Shown here in pieces: positions 16,973-26,503 of a stretch of 64,000 nucleotides of DNA. The notes beneath the pieces are model-generated. The model was not told the DNA's origin. It ran no database searches and saw only the letters and a list, made by a program, of their open reading frames with translations. This stretch comes from Rhodospirillales bacterium. GTDB lineage: Bacteria; Pseudomonadota; Alphaproteobacteria; Rhodospirillales; Magnetospirillaceae. Position numbers and translations under genes: made by a program. The DNA lies in assembly GCA_019455065.1 (NCBI GenBank), contig JACFNC010000005.1, positions 1 to 64,000 of the forward strand. The letters are read 5' to 3'. Each line of letters begins with the position of its first letter. The stretch's first letter is position 1.

Positions 16973-17590
16973 TTATTTCAACGTATCGCCGTCCAGGCTC
17001 AAACGCAGTCTTGTCAGTTCCGAGAGGCTGGTGACATCCAACTTGCGCATGACGTGGGCGCGGTGGCCTTCCACCGTTCGCACGCCGATGCCCAGGCGGG
17101 CGGCAATCGTCTTGTTGGCACAGCCCTCGACCATCAGCTCCATCACCTCCCGCTCGCGCGGGCTCAACCCGCGCAGCTTGGCGGCGGCGCTACGGTTGCG
17201 CTCTCGACGCCTGCGCGTTTCCGCATCTCGGTCGATAGCGGCCTTGACCCGCTCGACGAAGTAGGCGTCGTCGAAGGGTTTTTCAAGAAAGTCGAAAACG
17301 CCCTCCCGGAAGGCGGTCACTGCCATCGCCAGGTCGCCATGGCCGGTAATGATGATGACCGGTAATGGCACCTCCTGTGCGCCCATCCAGCGCTGCACTT
17401 CGATGCCGCTCATCTTCGGCATGCGCGCGTCGAGCACCAGGCAGCCGGGGCGCTCCGGGTCCCAGGCGTCCAGGAATGCCATCCCATCGGAAAAAGTCTC
17501 GGCCTTCAGGCCGGCCAGCCTCAGCAGCACGCCCAGGCAGTGCCGCACCGCCTCGTCGTCATCGACCACGAATACCGTCGGCTCAGTCAT
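16973..17590 (-). CDS. FixJ-type response regulator (copy 2)
   Basis: A 205-residue regulator with an intact receiver (FVVDDDEAVRHC, acceptor Asp in CLVLDARMPKMSG, IIITGHG, FLEKPF) and a LuxR-type HTH (LSPREREVMELMVEGCANKTIAARLGIGVRTVEGHRAHVMRKLDV). ATG 17590 lies 8 nt inside the 3' end of the MASE1 kinase gene, so kinase and regulator are translationally coupled and very probably cognate. Near identity of motifs and linker with copy 1 indicates duplication. The gap of 226 nt before the dehydrogenase gene carries the paired palindromes. Confidence 0.92.
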   Translation of the reverse strand: MTEPTVFVVDDDEAVRHCLGVLLRLAGLKAETFSDGMAFLDAWDPERPGCLVLDARMPKMSGIEVQRWMGAQEVPLPVIIITGHGDLAMAVTAFREGVFDFLEKPFDDAYFVERVKAAIDRDAETRRRRERNRSAAAKLRGLSPREREVMELMVEGCANKTIAARLGIGVRTVEGHRAHVMRKLDVTSLSELTRLRLSLDGDTLK

Positions 17591-19184
17591 GCGCCGCCGC
17601 CGTCGGCAAGGTGAAGCAAAACCGGGCACCCTCGGGGCCGTTGCTGTCCAGCCATAGATTGCCGCCCAGCGACTCGACGATCGACCGGCAGATCGGCAGG
17701 CCCAGGCCCATGCCCGATGGCTTTGTCGTGAAGAAGGGATCGAAGAGTTCCGGCACGCGTTCCGGCGGCACCCCGGGTCCGTTGTCGGTTACCGATATCT
17801 CGACCCGCCCGTTCACCGCGCCGGCCGCCAGGTGAATTTCGCGACGCCCGTCCGGCTGGGCCGCCAGAGCATCGATGCTGTTGCGCAACAGGTTCAGAAG
17901 CACCTGCTCGATCTGGACCTTGTCGCCCCAGACTTCGGGCAGTTCATCGGGCAGCTCCACGGCCACCGCGATGCCCACCCGGTGCGCGTCCGGCTTCGCC
18001 AGCACCATGATCTCGGCGATGACGGCCGGCAGGCTGATGGCCTCCTGCCGCTGGTCGTGGCGCAGGAAGTTGCGAATGCTGCGCAACACTCCGGAGGCCC
18101 GTTCCGCCTCGGCGACGGCGCGCCCCATCAGGTCGTCGATCTCCTCGCGGCTTCCGCCCGCCAGCATCATCTGCCTGGCCGCCTTGGTGTAGCTCATGGT
18201 GGTGAACAACGGCTGGTTCAGTTCGTGGGCGAGCGATGAGGCCATCTCGCCCAGGATGTTCAAACGCGACACCCGCGCCAGTTCGGCATGCCGGGCCCGA
18301 AGATCGGTCTCCAGCCGCCGGCGCTCGCTGACCGTACCGCCGATCATCAGGCCGCTGACCGTGAGGGTGAGCATCAGCGTCTGGTAGAAGGCGAGATCCT
18401 CCCCGAGCTTGCCGGTCAGGTGGAGGGCCGCCACCAGTCCGATCTGCGTGGCGATGATCGCCAGGGTGGCCCCCACCAGCCCCCGCCGCATGGCAATCCA
18501 GATGACCGCCGGGTAGAGCAGATAGAACAGCTTTGCCGGTTCGGGCACCAGGGGATTGAACACGACCATGAGGGCGACGACCACGCACATCGCCTGCAGC
18601 ACGGTCTCGGCCGACGCCACGGTCGGCAACCGCGCCTTCTCCCGAAGCCTGGGAATCAGGACGAGGACCAACGGCGTGACCGACAGGATGCCGATGACGT
18701 CGCCCAGCCAGTATTGCGCGACCAGGGCGGGCAGGTCGGCGTAACTGAGTGCGCCGCCCGCATAGGGAACCGCGAAGGCCAGCGAGACCGGGGCCGCCGC
18801 CACCGCCACGGCCACCATCAGACGTACGAGATCCGCCAGGCGCGCCAGCGTCGGGTCCAGCCTGAGACGGCGCCGCAGGATTTCCGCCGCCGCCGCGTAG
18901 CCGGCGATGATTCCCAGGTTCGACAGGAGCAGCGGCGCGGTCGGGGTGGTGAGACCGCGCACCAGGACATCCCCCAGCAGCAGCGCCGCCAACCCCGTCG
19001 GCACGGCCTTCGCGCCGTGGACGATGAGCAGCGCCATGTTGAGACCGGCGGGCGGGTTCCACGGCGTGAAGTTCAGCGCCGGGGTGTCGTAGAAAAATGT
19101 CGCCCAATCGACCACAAGGTAGAGGGCGATGAACAACAGGGCGTCGCGCAACGACAGGCGGAAAACTGGGGTCGGGCCGTTCAT
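17583..19184 (-). CDS. MASE1-domain sensor histidine kinase
   Basis: A 533-residue kinase. The N-terminal ~280 residues are a multi-helix MASE1-type membrane sensor (FTPWNPPAGLNMALL, then LVAQYWLGDVIGILSVTPLVL). The cytoplasmic half has HisKA with the acceptor His in GEMASSLAHELNQPLFTTM, the N box in VLLNLLRNSIDAL, G1 in VTDNGPGVP, F box DPFFTTKPSG and G2 GLGLPICRSIVESLGG. This is the FixL/DctB-like kinase layout that pairs with FixJ-type regulators, and the regulator gene overlaps its end. The signal sensed by MASE1 is unknown. The start ATG 19184 lies 54 nt after the asparagine synthase stop. Confidence 0.92.
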   Translation of the reverse strand: MNGPTPVFRLSLRDALLFIALYLVVDWATFFYDTPALNFTPWNPPAGLNMALLIVHGAKAVPTGLAALLLGDVLVRGLTTPTAPLLLSNLGIIAGYAAAAEILRRRLRLDPTLARLADLVRLMVAVAVAAAPVSLAFAVPYAGGALSYADLPALVAQYWLGDVIGILSVTPLVLVLIPRLREKARLPTVASAETVLQAMCVVVALMVVFNPLVPEPAKLFYLLYPAVIWIAMRRGLVGATLAIIATQIGLVAALHLTGKLGEDLAFYQTLMLTLTVSGLMIGGTVSERRRLETDLRARHAELARVSRLNILGEMASSLAHELNQPLFTTMSYTKAARQMMLAGGSREEIDDLMGRAVAEAERASGVLRSIRNFLRHDQRQEAISLPAVIAEIMVLAKPDAHRVGIAVAVELPDELPEVWGDKVQIEQVLLNLLRNSIDALAAQPDGRREIHLAAGAVNGRVEISVTDNGPGVPPERVPELFDPFFTTKPSGMGLGLPICRSIVESLGGNLWLDSNGPEGARFCFTLPTAAAHD

Positions 19185-19238
19185 CGGGGCGAGTTATATC
19201 CCGGGGCGGCCGTTCGGGTCAGCGTTTTTGTCGGGCGG

Positions 19239-21134
19239 TCAGGCGGCGTCGACGAGCGATGGCGGCATGACGCCGGCGGCCGGTTCGCTTTGCTTGCGCA
19301 GGAAAATCTCCAGAGCCAGAAGGGCCCAGATGGCCTTTTCGTGGTTGCGCCTTGCCGACAGGTGCTGTTCCAGTAGGCCACGCACTCCGGCCGGCTTCAG
19401 GAAGGCGCGCGACTTGGCGTCGGGATCGTCGAGCATCGCCACCACGTAGTCGCGCATGTCGCCTCGGAACCAGCGTTCGACCGGCAGCCGGAAACCGACT
19501 TTCGGCCGCTGCAGGATCGCCTTGGGAAGGATGTCTTCCATCGCCTTGCGCAGCAGCCACTTGGTCCAGGTTCCCCGCACCCGGCAGTCGTCCGGGAGCG
19601 CCGATGCGAAATTGGCCAGCACATGGTCCATGAAGGGGTTGCGGGCCTCCAGGCCGGCGGCCATGGTCATCCGGTCACCCCGTTCCAGAAGGTTGTCGGG
19701 CAGCCACACCGTCTGGTCGAAATAGAGTATTGACCGCAGCGGGGTGTTCCCGGGTTCGGGCTGGTCCGAAAGCAGGCGCAGCGGAAGGTTGGTGACGTCC
19801 TTCAGGGTGTCGGCGGAAAAGGCGCCGAACCAGCGCGCCATGCGCTCGTTGAAGTCGGCCGTTCCCAACCCCGCGAACAGCGTCTGAATGCGGTGGAAAC
19901 GATAGGGCAGGCGGTGGGCCAGCGGCTCGATGACGCCGCGGCGCAGCCAGCGCGGCAGCATCTGATAGTGCCCAACGTGACTTTCGACGAAGTGCTTCGG
20001 ATAGCCCCCGAAAATCTCGTCTGAGCCCTCGCCGGTGAGGACCACCTTGACCGCGCGGGCGGCGATCCGGCTCAGTTCGAGGATGGGAATATCCGCCGGC
20101 TCGGAAACGGGCGCATCGCGGAAGTGGGTCGCCTGCTCCCACAGTTGGGGCAGATCGCGGGCGGACAGCACGAGTTCGCTGTGCTCGCAGCCGAACGCCT
20201 TGGCGACGGTGCGGGCATAGGGAAGCTCGCTGAAGGCCGCCTCCTCGAAACCGACCGAGAAAGTGCGCACGGGAAGCGACGATGTCTCGGCCATCAGTGC
20301 CACGATGGCCGACGAATCGAGCCCGCCCGACAGGAAGGCGCCGACGGGAACGTCGGAAATGAGGCGGATGCGAACCGCCTCGCGCAAGTGGCGCAAGGCG
20401 ATCCTGATGGGGTCGCCCTCGAAGGGAAGCTGGTCCGGAGGCTGGCCGTCGGGTGGCGCGTACCACCGCCAACGCCGTTCCTCGCCGTTCTTCCAGATCA
20501 GGGCATTGCCGGGCGCCAGCTTGGAGATGTTCCGGTACATGGTGGTCGGCCCCGGAACGAAGCGATAGGCCAGGTAGAGGGCGACGCCGTCCTCGTCGAT
20601 CTCCGCCTCGACGCCGGGAAAGCAGGTCAACGCCTTTATTTCCGAAGCGAACGCCAAGCCTCCGGCACAGCGCGCCAGGAACAGCGGCTTCTTGCCGAAG
20701 CGGTCCCGCACCAGGAACAGCGATCCGTCCGAGGGTTGCCACAGCGCGAAGGCGAACATGCCGCGCAGCCATTTCGGCGTCGTTTCGCCCCAGTTGCGCC
20801 AGCCGCGCAGGATGACCTCGGTGTCGCTGTTGGTCGTGAAGCGCTCGCCCGAGGTCACCAACTGGGCGCGCAGTTCGGGGAAGTTGTAGATCTCGCCGTT
20901 GAAGGCGATCGCGGTTCCGTCGGGAGCCTCCATCGGCTGTGCGCCGCCGGCGAGGTCGATGATGGCGAGGCGGGCGTGGGCGAGGAGCACGCGAGTCCGG
21001 CCATCGACGGAGCGCGCTTCGAAAAATCCGTGCCCGTCGGGGCCGCGATGGCCGATCGCCCTGGCGGCGGTCCTTACGGCGGCAGCCGGAGCGGGGCCTT
21101 CCGCCGGGCCGATCCAGCCGACTATGCCGCACAT
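19239..21134 (-). CDS. asnB: asparagine-synthase-like glutamine amidotransferase (EPS locus A)
   Basis: A 631-residue AsnB family enzyme. The N-terminal Ntn glutaminase starts with catalytic Cys2 (MCGIVGW), followed by IGHRGPDG and AFNGEIYNF. The C-terminal synthetase domain has the pyrophosphate loop FLSGGLDSSAIVAL and VVLTGEGSDEIFGGYPKHF. It transfers glutamine-derived ammonia to an AMP-activated carboxylate. In polysaccharide loci such enzymes are thought to amidate sugar acids or modify the polymer rather than make free asparagine; that role here is inference. Its start overlaps the upstream GT4 gene by 13 nt, showing a shared transcript at the left edge of the EPS region. Confidence 0.9.
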   Translation of the reverse strand: MCGIVGWIGPAEGPAPAAAVRTAARAIGHRGPDGHGFFEARSVDGRTRVLLAHARLAIIDLAGGAQPMEAPDGTAIAFNGEIYNFPELRAQLVTSGERFTTNSDTEVILRGWRNWGETTPKWLRGMFAFALWQPSDGSLFLVRDRFGKKPLFLARCAGGLAFASEIKALTCFPGVEAEIDEDGVALYLAYRFVPGPTTMYRNISKLAPGNALIWKNGEERRWRWYAPPDGQPPDQLPFEGDPIRIALRHLREAVRIRLISDVPVGAFLSGGLDSSAIVALMAETSSLPVRTFSVGFEEAAFSELPYARTVAKAFGCEHSELVLSARDLPQLWEQATHFRDAPVSEPADIPILELSRIAARAVKVVLTGEGSDEIFGGYPKHFVESHVGHYQMLPRWLRRGVIEPLAHRLPYRFHRIQTLFAGLGTADFNERMARWFGAFSADTLKDVTNLPLRLLSDQPEPGNTPLRSILYFDQTVWLPDNLLERGDRMTMAAGLEARNPFMDHVLANFASALPDDCRVRGTWTKWLLRKAMEDILPKAILQRPKVGFRLPVERWFRGDMRDYVVAMLDDPDAKSRAFLKPAGVRGLLEQHLSARRNHEKAIWALLALEIFLRKQSEPAAGVMPPSLVDAA

Positions 21135-22360
21135 TGGCCGTCACCCCGCCGGCGACCGAACAGTTCGTCGTAAACTCCCAGATAACTTTGGGCCTGCTGC
21201 TCCCAGGCCAGCCCCTCGGCGACGCGGCGCTTTCCTTCCTCCCCCATGCGGCGGCGCCTCTCGGGATCGTCGAGCAGCGCGGCAATGCCCTCGGCCATCG
21301 CGGCGGGGTTGCCCGAGGGCACGAAGCTCGCCGCCTCGCCCGCGATCAGCCGGCTTTCGTCGAGATCGAAGGAAACGGCCGGCACGCCGAAGGCCATGTA
21401 TTCGACGATCTTGTTCATGGTGAGCTTGTCGTTGAAATCGTTCTTCGGGTCCGGACACACGCCGACGTCGGCGCTCGCCAGATACCGGAAGAAATCGGCG
21501 CCGTGGACGAAGCCAGGGAACCGGAAATCGTCAGCGACCCCGAGTTCCTGTGCCAGATCCTTTACCCCGCTCAGCGCGGGGCCGTCGCCACAGACGATGA
21601 ACAACGCATCCCGCCGTCCATGTTCGCGCATTTCCGCGGCGGCCCGAACGAAATAGTCGACCCCGTCCTGACTGCCGATCACGCCGATGTAGAGCACCAG
21701 ATATCTGCGGTCTTCGCGCAAGGCAGGATCCGCGGTGATGCCCGGCGGCACCTTGGCGAGGTCGATGCCGCTTCGCACCAAGGTGACGTTCCTGGAGGCA
21801 ACCCCGCCCCGCTCGACGGCTATCCGGCGCAGGCACTCACTGGTGGTGACCACCCTGTCGGCCAGCCGGAACGTCAGGCGCTCGGCGAGCAGGGTGAGGC
21901 GATGCATGAAGCGCCGTCCCGGAAACTTGATGGCGAATAACTCGGGGAATGGGTCGTGATGGTCGAACACGAAGCGCTTGCCGAACGGCTTGAACAGCAT
22001 GGCGACCAGGAAGATCAGGTCGGGCGGGTTGCAGGCCTGAATGACGTCGAACCCGGGCCCCAAGGCGACCTTCAGGGCGAGGCGCATTTCGCCGAACAGG
22101 GCGGCCCCGTACTCGGCGACGAATCCGATGACCCCCGAGGCTTCCAGGGGCAGGGGGTGGCGGAGGATGCGCACGCCCTCCAACATTTCCTCGCGGGCGT
22201 CGAAACCATGTGTCGCCGGGCAGATGACTGTGACCCGATAGCCGTTCCCGGCAAGTAATTTGGCCTCCTGCCAAACCCTTCTATCCAGCGGAACCGGTAA
22301 GTTTTCGACGATGATCAGGACGCGCGGAGTAACGGAAAGGGGATGCTCGTCAGGCGCCAT
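21122..22360 (-). CDS. GT4 glycosyltransferase (EPS locus A)
   Basis: A retaining GT-B glycosyltransferase of 412 residues. The acceptor domain begins RVLIIVENLPVPLDRRVWQEAKLLAGNGY, a pattern common in EPS family-4 transferases of the WcaI/WbuB type. The donor domain has YIGVIGSQDGVDYFVRAA, the nucleotide-sugar region around FPGFVHGADFF, and an SADVGVCPDPKNDFNDKLTMNKIVEYMAFGVPAV segment in place of the usual E-x7-E loop. ATG 22360 with GAGAGA upstream is preferred over a TTG three codons earlier. The sugar transferred is unknown. Divergent from the next GT gene over an ~80-nt AT-rich gap. Confidence 0.88.
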   Translation of the reverse strand: MAPDEHPLSVTPRVLIIVENLPVPLDRRVWQEAKLLAGNGYRVTVICPATHGFDAREEMLEGVRILRHPLPLEASGVIGFVAEYGAALFGEMRLALKVALGPGFDVIQACNPPDLIFLVAMLFKPFGKRFVFDHHDPFPELFAIKFPGRRFMHRLTLLAERLTFRLADRVVTTSECLRRIAVERGGVASRNVTLVRSGIDLAKVPPGITADPALREDRRYLVLYIGVIGSQDGVDYFVRAAAEMREHGRRDALFIVCGDGPALSGVKDLAQELGVADDFRFPGFVHGADFFRYLASADVGVCPDPKNDFNDKLTMNKIVEYMAFGVPAVSFDLDESRLIAGEAASFVPSGNPAAMAEGIAALLDDPERRRRMGEEGKRRVAEGLAWEQQAQSYLGVYDELFGRRRGDGQCAA

Positions 22361-22440
22361 TTCTCTCAAATTCTTGCCCGTCTAATTCAAAAGATAGTAT
22401 ATACCTCTTTCGATCTCACGTCTTTAGTCAGGTTTGCGAT

Positions 22441-23607
22441 TTGTACGAAGCCGGTCTTTCGACGAGCCGAAAGTTGAAAGTCGTGCATATCGGCCCGGGC
22501 GGAGTGTCGGCCCGTGGCGGTATGGGCCGGCTGCTCGCGTATCTGACCGAAGCGCTGCGGATGTCCGGCCAGGCCATCGAGGTCAGGGTCCTCGACAGCT
22601 ATGGGCCCGGTCCTTTCGCCCTCATGCCGTTCTATTTTTTCGCCCTGTGCTTCCGCCTGCCGTTCGCCGCGGCGCGGGCGGACGTCGTGCACATCCACAC
22701 CGCGGCCTTCGGGAGCGCGCTGCGCAAGCTGGCGCTCGTCCGACTGTGCAAGATGATGGGGCGGCCGACCGTTCTGCACATACATGGCGCGGAGTTCGCC
22801 GACTACTATGGGGCCCTGCGGCCTCCTCTCCGCCGCCTGATCGAGGGCGGCCTGAAGGCGGCCGACAGGGTGATCGTGCTCGGCTCGTACTGGCAGCGTT
22901 TCTTCGTCGAGACCGTGGGCCTGTCCGCCGAGAAGGTGGTCGTCGTCCACAACGGCGTGCCCTTCCTGCCGCTGCCCGAGCGCACCGAGGACGAGGGGCC
23001 CTGTCTGCTGCTGGCCCTGGGGGAACTCGGCGCGCGCAAGGGGACCCCGGAGACCATCGCCGCGCTCGGGCAACTCGCCGGCAGCCACCCGAACTGGCGC
23101 GCGGTGCTCGCCGGCAATGGCGCGGTGGAGGAATTCCGCGCCCAGGTCGCCAGTTCCCCCCTGGCGGGCCGCGTCGAGCTTCCGGGGTGGGTGGACAAGG
23201 CCGAGGCGCGCGACCTGCTGGCACGGGCCCACGTCCTGCTGCTCCCCTCGCACAACGAGGGGCTGCCCGTGGCCATTCTGGAAGCGATGGCGGCGGGGCT
23301 GGCGGTGATCGCCACGCCGGTGGGAGCCATCGAGGATGCCGTGGTCAACGGCGAGACCGGCCTGATCGTGCCGCCCGGCGACAGCAATGCGTTGGCCCGG
23401 GCGATCGCGCGTCTGCTGGACGACCCCGATTTGCGACACCGCATGGGTGAAGCGGGCCGCCAACGCTTCGTCGAACGGTTCACCATTGCCGAGGCCGCGC
23501 GGCGCGTCATCAACATCTACCGCGACCTTCTCCAGCTCGGCCCGCTCCCGGACCCAGGCTTGGAGCCGGGGCGAGCGCTCGAACACGCGGATACGGGACT
23601 TTCATGA
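22441..23607 (+). CDS. GT4 glycosyltransferase (EPS locus A)
   Basis: A 388-residue GT-B family-4 transferase. The N-terminal domain reads KVVHIGPGGVSARGGMGRLLAYLTEAL (glycine-rich acceptor loop), and the C-terminal domain has LGELGARKGTPETIAAL, LPGWVDKAEARDLLARAHVLLLPSHNEGLPVAILEAMAAG (E-x7-E) and GLIVPPGDSNALARAI. The start is uncertain: TTG 22441 is used because no ATG or GTG stands near the conserved beginning; a second TTG at 22471 is possible. It opens a seven-gene rightward run in which genes overlap by 1-4 nt (this stop overlaps the next ATG). Confidence 0.88.
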   Translation: MYEAGLSTSRKLKVVHIGPGGVSARGGMGRLLAYLTEALRMSGQAIEVRVLDSYGPGPFALMPFYFFALCFRLPFAAARADVVHIHTAAFGSALRKLALVRLCKMMGRPTVLHIHGAEFADYYGALRPPLRRLIEGGLKAADRVIVLGSYWQRFFVETVGLSAEKVVVVHNGVPFLPLPERTEDEGPCLLLALGELGARKGTPETIAALGQLAGSHPNWRAVLAGNGAVEEFRAQVASSPLAGRVELPGWVDKAEARDLLARAHVLLLPSHNEGLPVAILEAMAAGLAVIATPVGAIEDAVVNGETGLIVPPGDSNALARAIARLLDDPDLRHRMGEAGRQRFVERFTIAEAARRVINIYRDLLQLGPLPDPGLEPGRALEHADTGLS

Positions 23608-25049
23608 ACTCCATTCCACTCAACGAGCCTTGGTCACTCGCCAAGTCGCCAACAGTCTTTTGCGGCCTCGTGCGCGCCGCCGATCTTGCGGCCGTGGTCG
23701 CCGGCGGAGTGATCGCCTACGCGATCCGTCACGGCGATATCGACATGTCGGCCAACTATATCATCGCAGTGGCTTTCGCGGTCCTGATCGCCGTTCCCAT
23801 TTTCCAGGCCGGGCGGATCTATCTGTTCTCGCTTCTCGAGGAGCCGTGGGAGCAGTTACGCCGTCTGCTGCCGTTGTGGGGCGGGGTGATGCTCGTCCTG
23901 TTGGCGGGCATGGTGTTCACCAAGACATCCTCGTCCTTCTCCCGCCTGTGGCTTCTCTACTGGCTGGCTTCCGGGGCGCTCTGCCTGGGCCTGCTCAGGG
24001 CGCTGATCGCCTTGAAAATGAGGGCCTGGCGGCGCGACGGACTGCTGACCCGCCGGGTTGCGGTGTACGGCGCCGGCGAGGTGGGGCGCTGGCTCCTCCA
24101 GGAGGTGGCGCAGAAGGGCGACGGCACCGTCGACATCGTGGGCCTTTACGACGATCGCGGCGCGCGCGTCGCCGACACGCTGCGCGAACAGAACCTCAAG
24201 CTCTCGGGCAATGTGAACGATCTGATGTCCTACATGCGCGAGAACCCCGTCGACTCTGTCGTCGTGGCCTTGCCGTGGACTGCCGACCGGCGGCTGAGAA
24301 CCCTTATCGCAGCCCTGCAAAGCTCGCCCGTCGACGTTCAGGTTTGCCCGCATAACGTCGGGTTCCTGACGCGCAACTTCCCCCTCATGCGGGACAGCGA
24401 AATCAACCAGCTCGGCGGACTGCCGGTGTTCACCATCATCAGCCGGCCCCTCACCGGGTGGAACTGGGTCCTCAAATGGATCGAGGACATGGTCGTGGCC
24501 GTGCCCCTGACGCTCCTGCTGCTTCCGGTGATGGCGGTGATCGCCGTTGCGGTGAAGCTCGATTCGCCGGGTCCCGTGCTGTTCAAGCAGAAGCGGGGCG
24601 GGTTCAACGGCCGGGTGTTCACGCTCTACAAGTTCCGGACGATGGAGTGGCAGGGCAATGTGGACGACGTCCGGCAGGCAACCAGGGAGGATCCGCGCGT
24701 CACCCGGGTGGGCCGCTTCCTGCGCCGCACCAGCCTCGATGAGCTTCCCCAAATCTTCAACGTACTGCGGGGTGAGATGTCGGTCGTCGGACCGCGTCCC
24801 CACGCGCTGCCCCACGACCAGCACTATTCGAAGGTGGTGGCGCAGTATTTCGCGCGCCACCGCGTCAAGCCGGGCATCACCGGCTGGGCTCAGGTCAGCG
24901 GGCTGAGGGGGGAAACGGATACGCCGGAAAAGATGCAGCAGCGCGTCGACTACGATCTCCATTACATCGACAACTGGTCCTTGCTTCTCGACCTGCGCAT
25001 CCTGCTCAAGACCGTTTTTGTCGGGTTCGTGCACAGGAACGCCTACTGA
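23604..25049 (+). CDS. undecaprenyl-phosphate hexose-1-phosphate transferase (WcaJ/ExoY-type, initiating enzyme)
   Basis: A 481-residue polyisoprenyl-phosphate hexose-1-P transferase that starts the repeat unit by linking sugar-1-P, probably glucose, to undecaprenyl phosphate on the inner membrane. It has the full long form: several N-terminal helices (~20-130), a CoA-binding/Rossmann-like central domain ([18 protein letters not shown]), then a membrane re-entrant helix and catalytic domain ([55 protein letters not shown]). The start overlaps the upstream GT stop by 4 nt, and the stop overlaps the GH5 start (TGATG). Confidence 0.93.
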   Translation: MNSIPLNEPWSLAKSPTVFCGLVRAADLAAVVAGGVIAYAIRHGDIDMSANYIIAVAFAVLIAVPIFQAGRIYLFSLLEEPWEQLRRLLPLWGGVMLVLLAGMVFTKTSSSFSRLWLLYWLASGALCLGLLRALIALKMRAWRRDGLLTRRVAVYGAGEVGRWLLQEVAQKGDGTVDIVGLYDDRGARVADTLREQNLKLSGNVNDLMSYMRENPVDSVVVALPWTADRRLRTLIAALQSSPVDVQVCPHNVGFLTRNFPLMRDSEINQLGGLPVFTIISRPLTGWNWVLKWIEDMVVAVPLTLLLLPVMAVIAVAVKLDSPGPVLFKQKRGGFNGRVFTLYKFRTMEWQGNVDDVRQATREDPRVTRVGRFLRRTSLDELPQIFNVLRGEMSVVGPRPHALPHDQHYSKVVAQYFARHRVKPGITGWAQVSGLRGETDTPEKMQQRVDYDLHYIDNWSLLLDLRILLKTVFVGFVHRNAY

Positions 25050-26191
25050 TGAGGTGGTTGGGCGCGATCGCCATTTCGATTCTCATGCTGGCGCAGCACG
25101 CGCTGGCGGCGCCGGCGCTCGAGCGCGGGGTGAACTTGAGCCATTGGCTGCAATACGAGGGTCGGCAGCCGGTGGTGGCCGCCGACATGGCCGCGATCAA
25201 GGCGGCTGGCTTCGACCACGTGCGCATCGCCTTCGACCCGTTCTTCCTCGGCTGGCGGGTCGAGGATGGCGCGGACCCCACCTTGCTGCCCCGGGTCGAA
25301 TTGCTGGACAAGGCTATCGACATGGCCCTGGCGGCGGGGCTCGACGCGATCGTCGACTTCCATCCGCGCGCAAGCCGGTTCGAGGAGATGGAGAATTCCG
25401 CCCGCGGCAAGAGCGCCTTCGTGGCGTTATGGGGCGCGCTGGCCAGGCGTTACGCCGACCGTCCGGTCGACCGGGTGGCATTCGAGATTCTCAACGAGCC
25501 GCAGTATTACCGCCCCGGCCCGCGGGCCTGGAACGACCTGGCGGCCAAGGCGCTGGCCGCCATCCGGCAGGCGGCGCCGCACCATCTGGTTCTCATCGCA
25601 TGTACCGAGGGATCCCGGGTCGAGGCGCTCGAGAAGCTTGCCGCGGTCAACGATCCCCAGGTCGCCTATGTGTTCCACTTCTATGATCCCTATCTCGTCA
25701 CGCACCTGAACGCGCCCTGGGAACCCTGGAGATCCAACGTCAACGGGATGGTCAGCGGCATCGTATACCCTGCGGCCCAGATGACGATTTCCGGCGTTTT
25801 CTTCAAACGAGGCGCCAATCTGCGCGAGGCTTCGGGGGCCGTTTCGAAGTACATGGACCAAGGCTGGGGGCCGGAGCGCATGACGAAGATGGCCGAGTCC
25901 GCGGCGGCATGGGCGAAGCGCAACCAGGCGCGGCTGGTGGTCACCGAGTTCGGCGTTCTGCGCCAAGGCATCGACACCGGGTCCCGCCTGCGTTGGCTCC
26001 AAGACGTCCGCAAGGCGCTGGAGACGGCCGGGATCGGGTGGACGGTATGGGACTATGCCGACGTCTTCGGTGTCGCCCAATCCGAAGGGGCGGTGTCGCG
26101 GCAGGCCGACGGGGCCATCGTGCCGCGCGACATGGAGCGGGTGCGCCGCAGGTTCGAGCCGGCCGCCCTCGAGGCCCTGGGGCTGCCGTGA
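25049..26191 (+). CDS. secreted GH5-family glycoside hydrolase (endoglucanase-like)
   Basis: A 380-residue exported enzyme with a signal peptide (residues 1-21, ending ALA) and a (beta/alpha)8 domain of family GH5 (cellulase type). The start of the barrel is GVNLSHWLQYEG. The acid/base Glu is in VAFEILNEPQYY, and the nucleophile candidate is in RLVVTEFGVLRQG. A WDYADVFGV strand ends the barrel. GH5 members cleave beta-1,4-type glucans and mannans. Within an EPS operon it probably trims or releases the polymer made here, which hints at a beta-linked backbone. Both ends overlap neighbouring genes by 1-4 nt. Confidence 0.88.
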   Translation: MRWLGAIAISILMLAQHALAAPALERGVNLSHWLQYEGRQPVVAADMAAIKAAGFDHVRIAFDPFFLGWRVEDGADPTLLPRVELLDKAIDMALAAGLDAIVDFHPRASRFEEMENSARGKSAFVALWGALARRYADRPVDRVAFEILNEPQYYRPGPRAWNDLAAKALAAIRQAAPHHLVLIACTEGSRVEALEKLAAVNDPQVAYVFHFYDPYLVTHLNAPWEPWRSNVNGMVSGIVYPAAQMTISGVFFKRGANLREASGAVSKYMDQGWGPERMTKMAESAAAWAKRNQARLVVTEFGVLRQGIDTGSRLRWLQDVRKALETAGIGWTVWDYADVFGVAQSEGAVSRQADGAIVPRDMERVRRRFEPAALEALGLP

Positions 26192-26490
26192 AGGTGGCTT
26201 TGGCCGTCATGCTGGTGGCCGTGCTCGCATCCGCCCCGGCATGGGCTTGCCGGACCGATGAGGAGTGCCCGGCCGGTCAGCGCTGCGTCTTCGCCCGCTC
26301 CGTCGAAAAAGGCGGCTGCCTCGGAAGCGTGCAGACACCCTCGGAACCCGGCGAGAAGCACCGCATCGGCGCCTTTCTGCGGGACGGCGGGGCGTCGGGC
26401 TCCCCCTGCCAGTTCAACTCCGACTGCCGCCCGACCTACGCCTGTTACAAGTTGCCCGGGCGCTTCGAGGGGGTTTGCGGGCGGCGCTAA
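26188..26490 (+). CDS. small secreted cysteine-rich protein with a duplicated 4-Cys module
   Basis: A 100-residue protein starting at GTG 26188, which overlaps the GH5 stop (GTGA). A signal peptide (MKVALAVMLVAVLASAPAWA) is followed by eight cysteines in two modules of identical spacing, C-x5-C-x5-C-x10-C: CRTDEECPAGQRC...C and CQFNSDCRPTYAC...C. Between them lies a ~30-residue linker. No family is recognised. The spacing implies an internal duplication and a disulphide-stabilised periplasmic or extracellular fold. Coupling with the GH5 gene suggests a role as an accessory or carbohydrate-binding partner of the hydrolase; this is inference. Confidence 0.75.
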   Translation: MKVALAVMLVAVLASAPAWACRTDEECPAGQRCVFARSVEKGGCLGSVQTPSEPGEKHRIGAFLRDGGASGSPCQFNSDCRPTYACYKLPGRFEGVCGRR

Positions 26491-26503
26491 GCCATCAAAG
26501 CCG

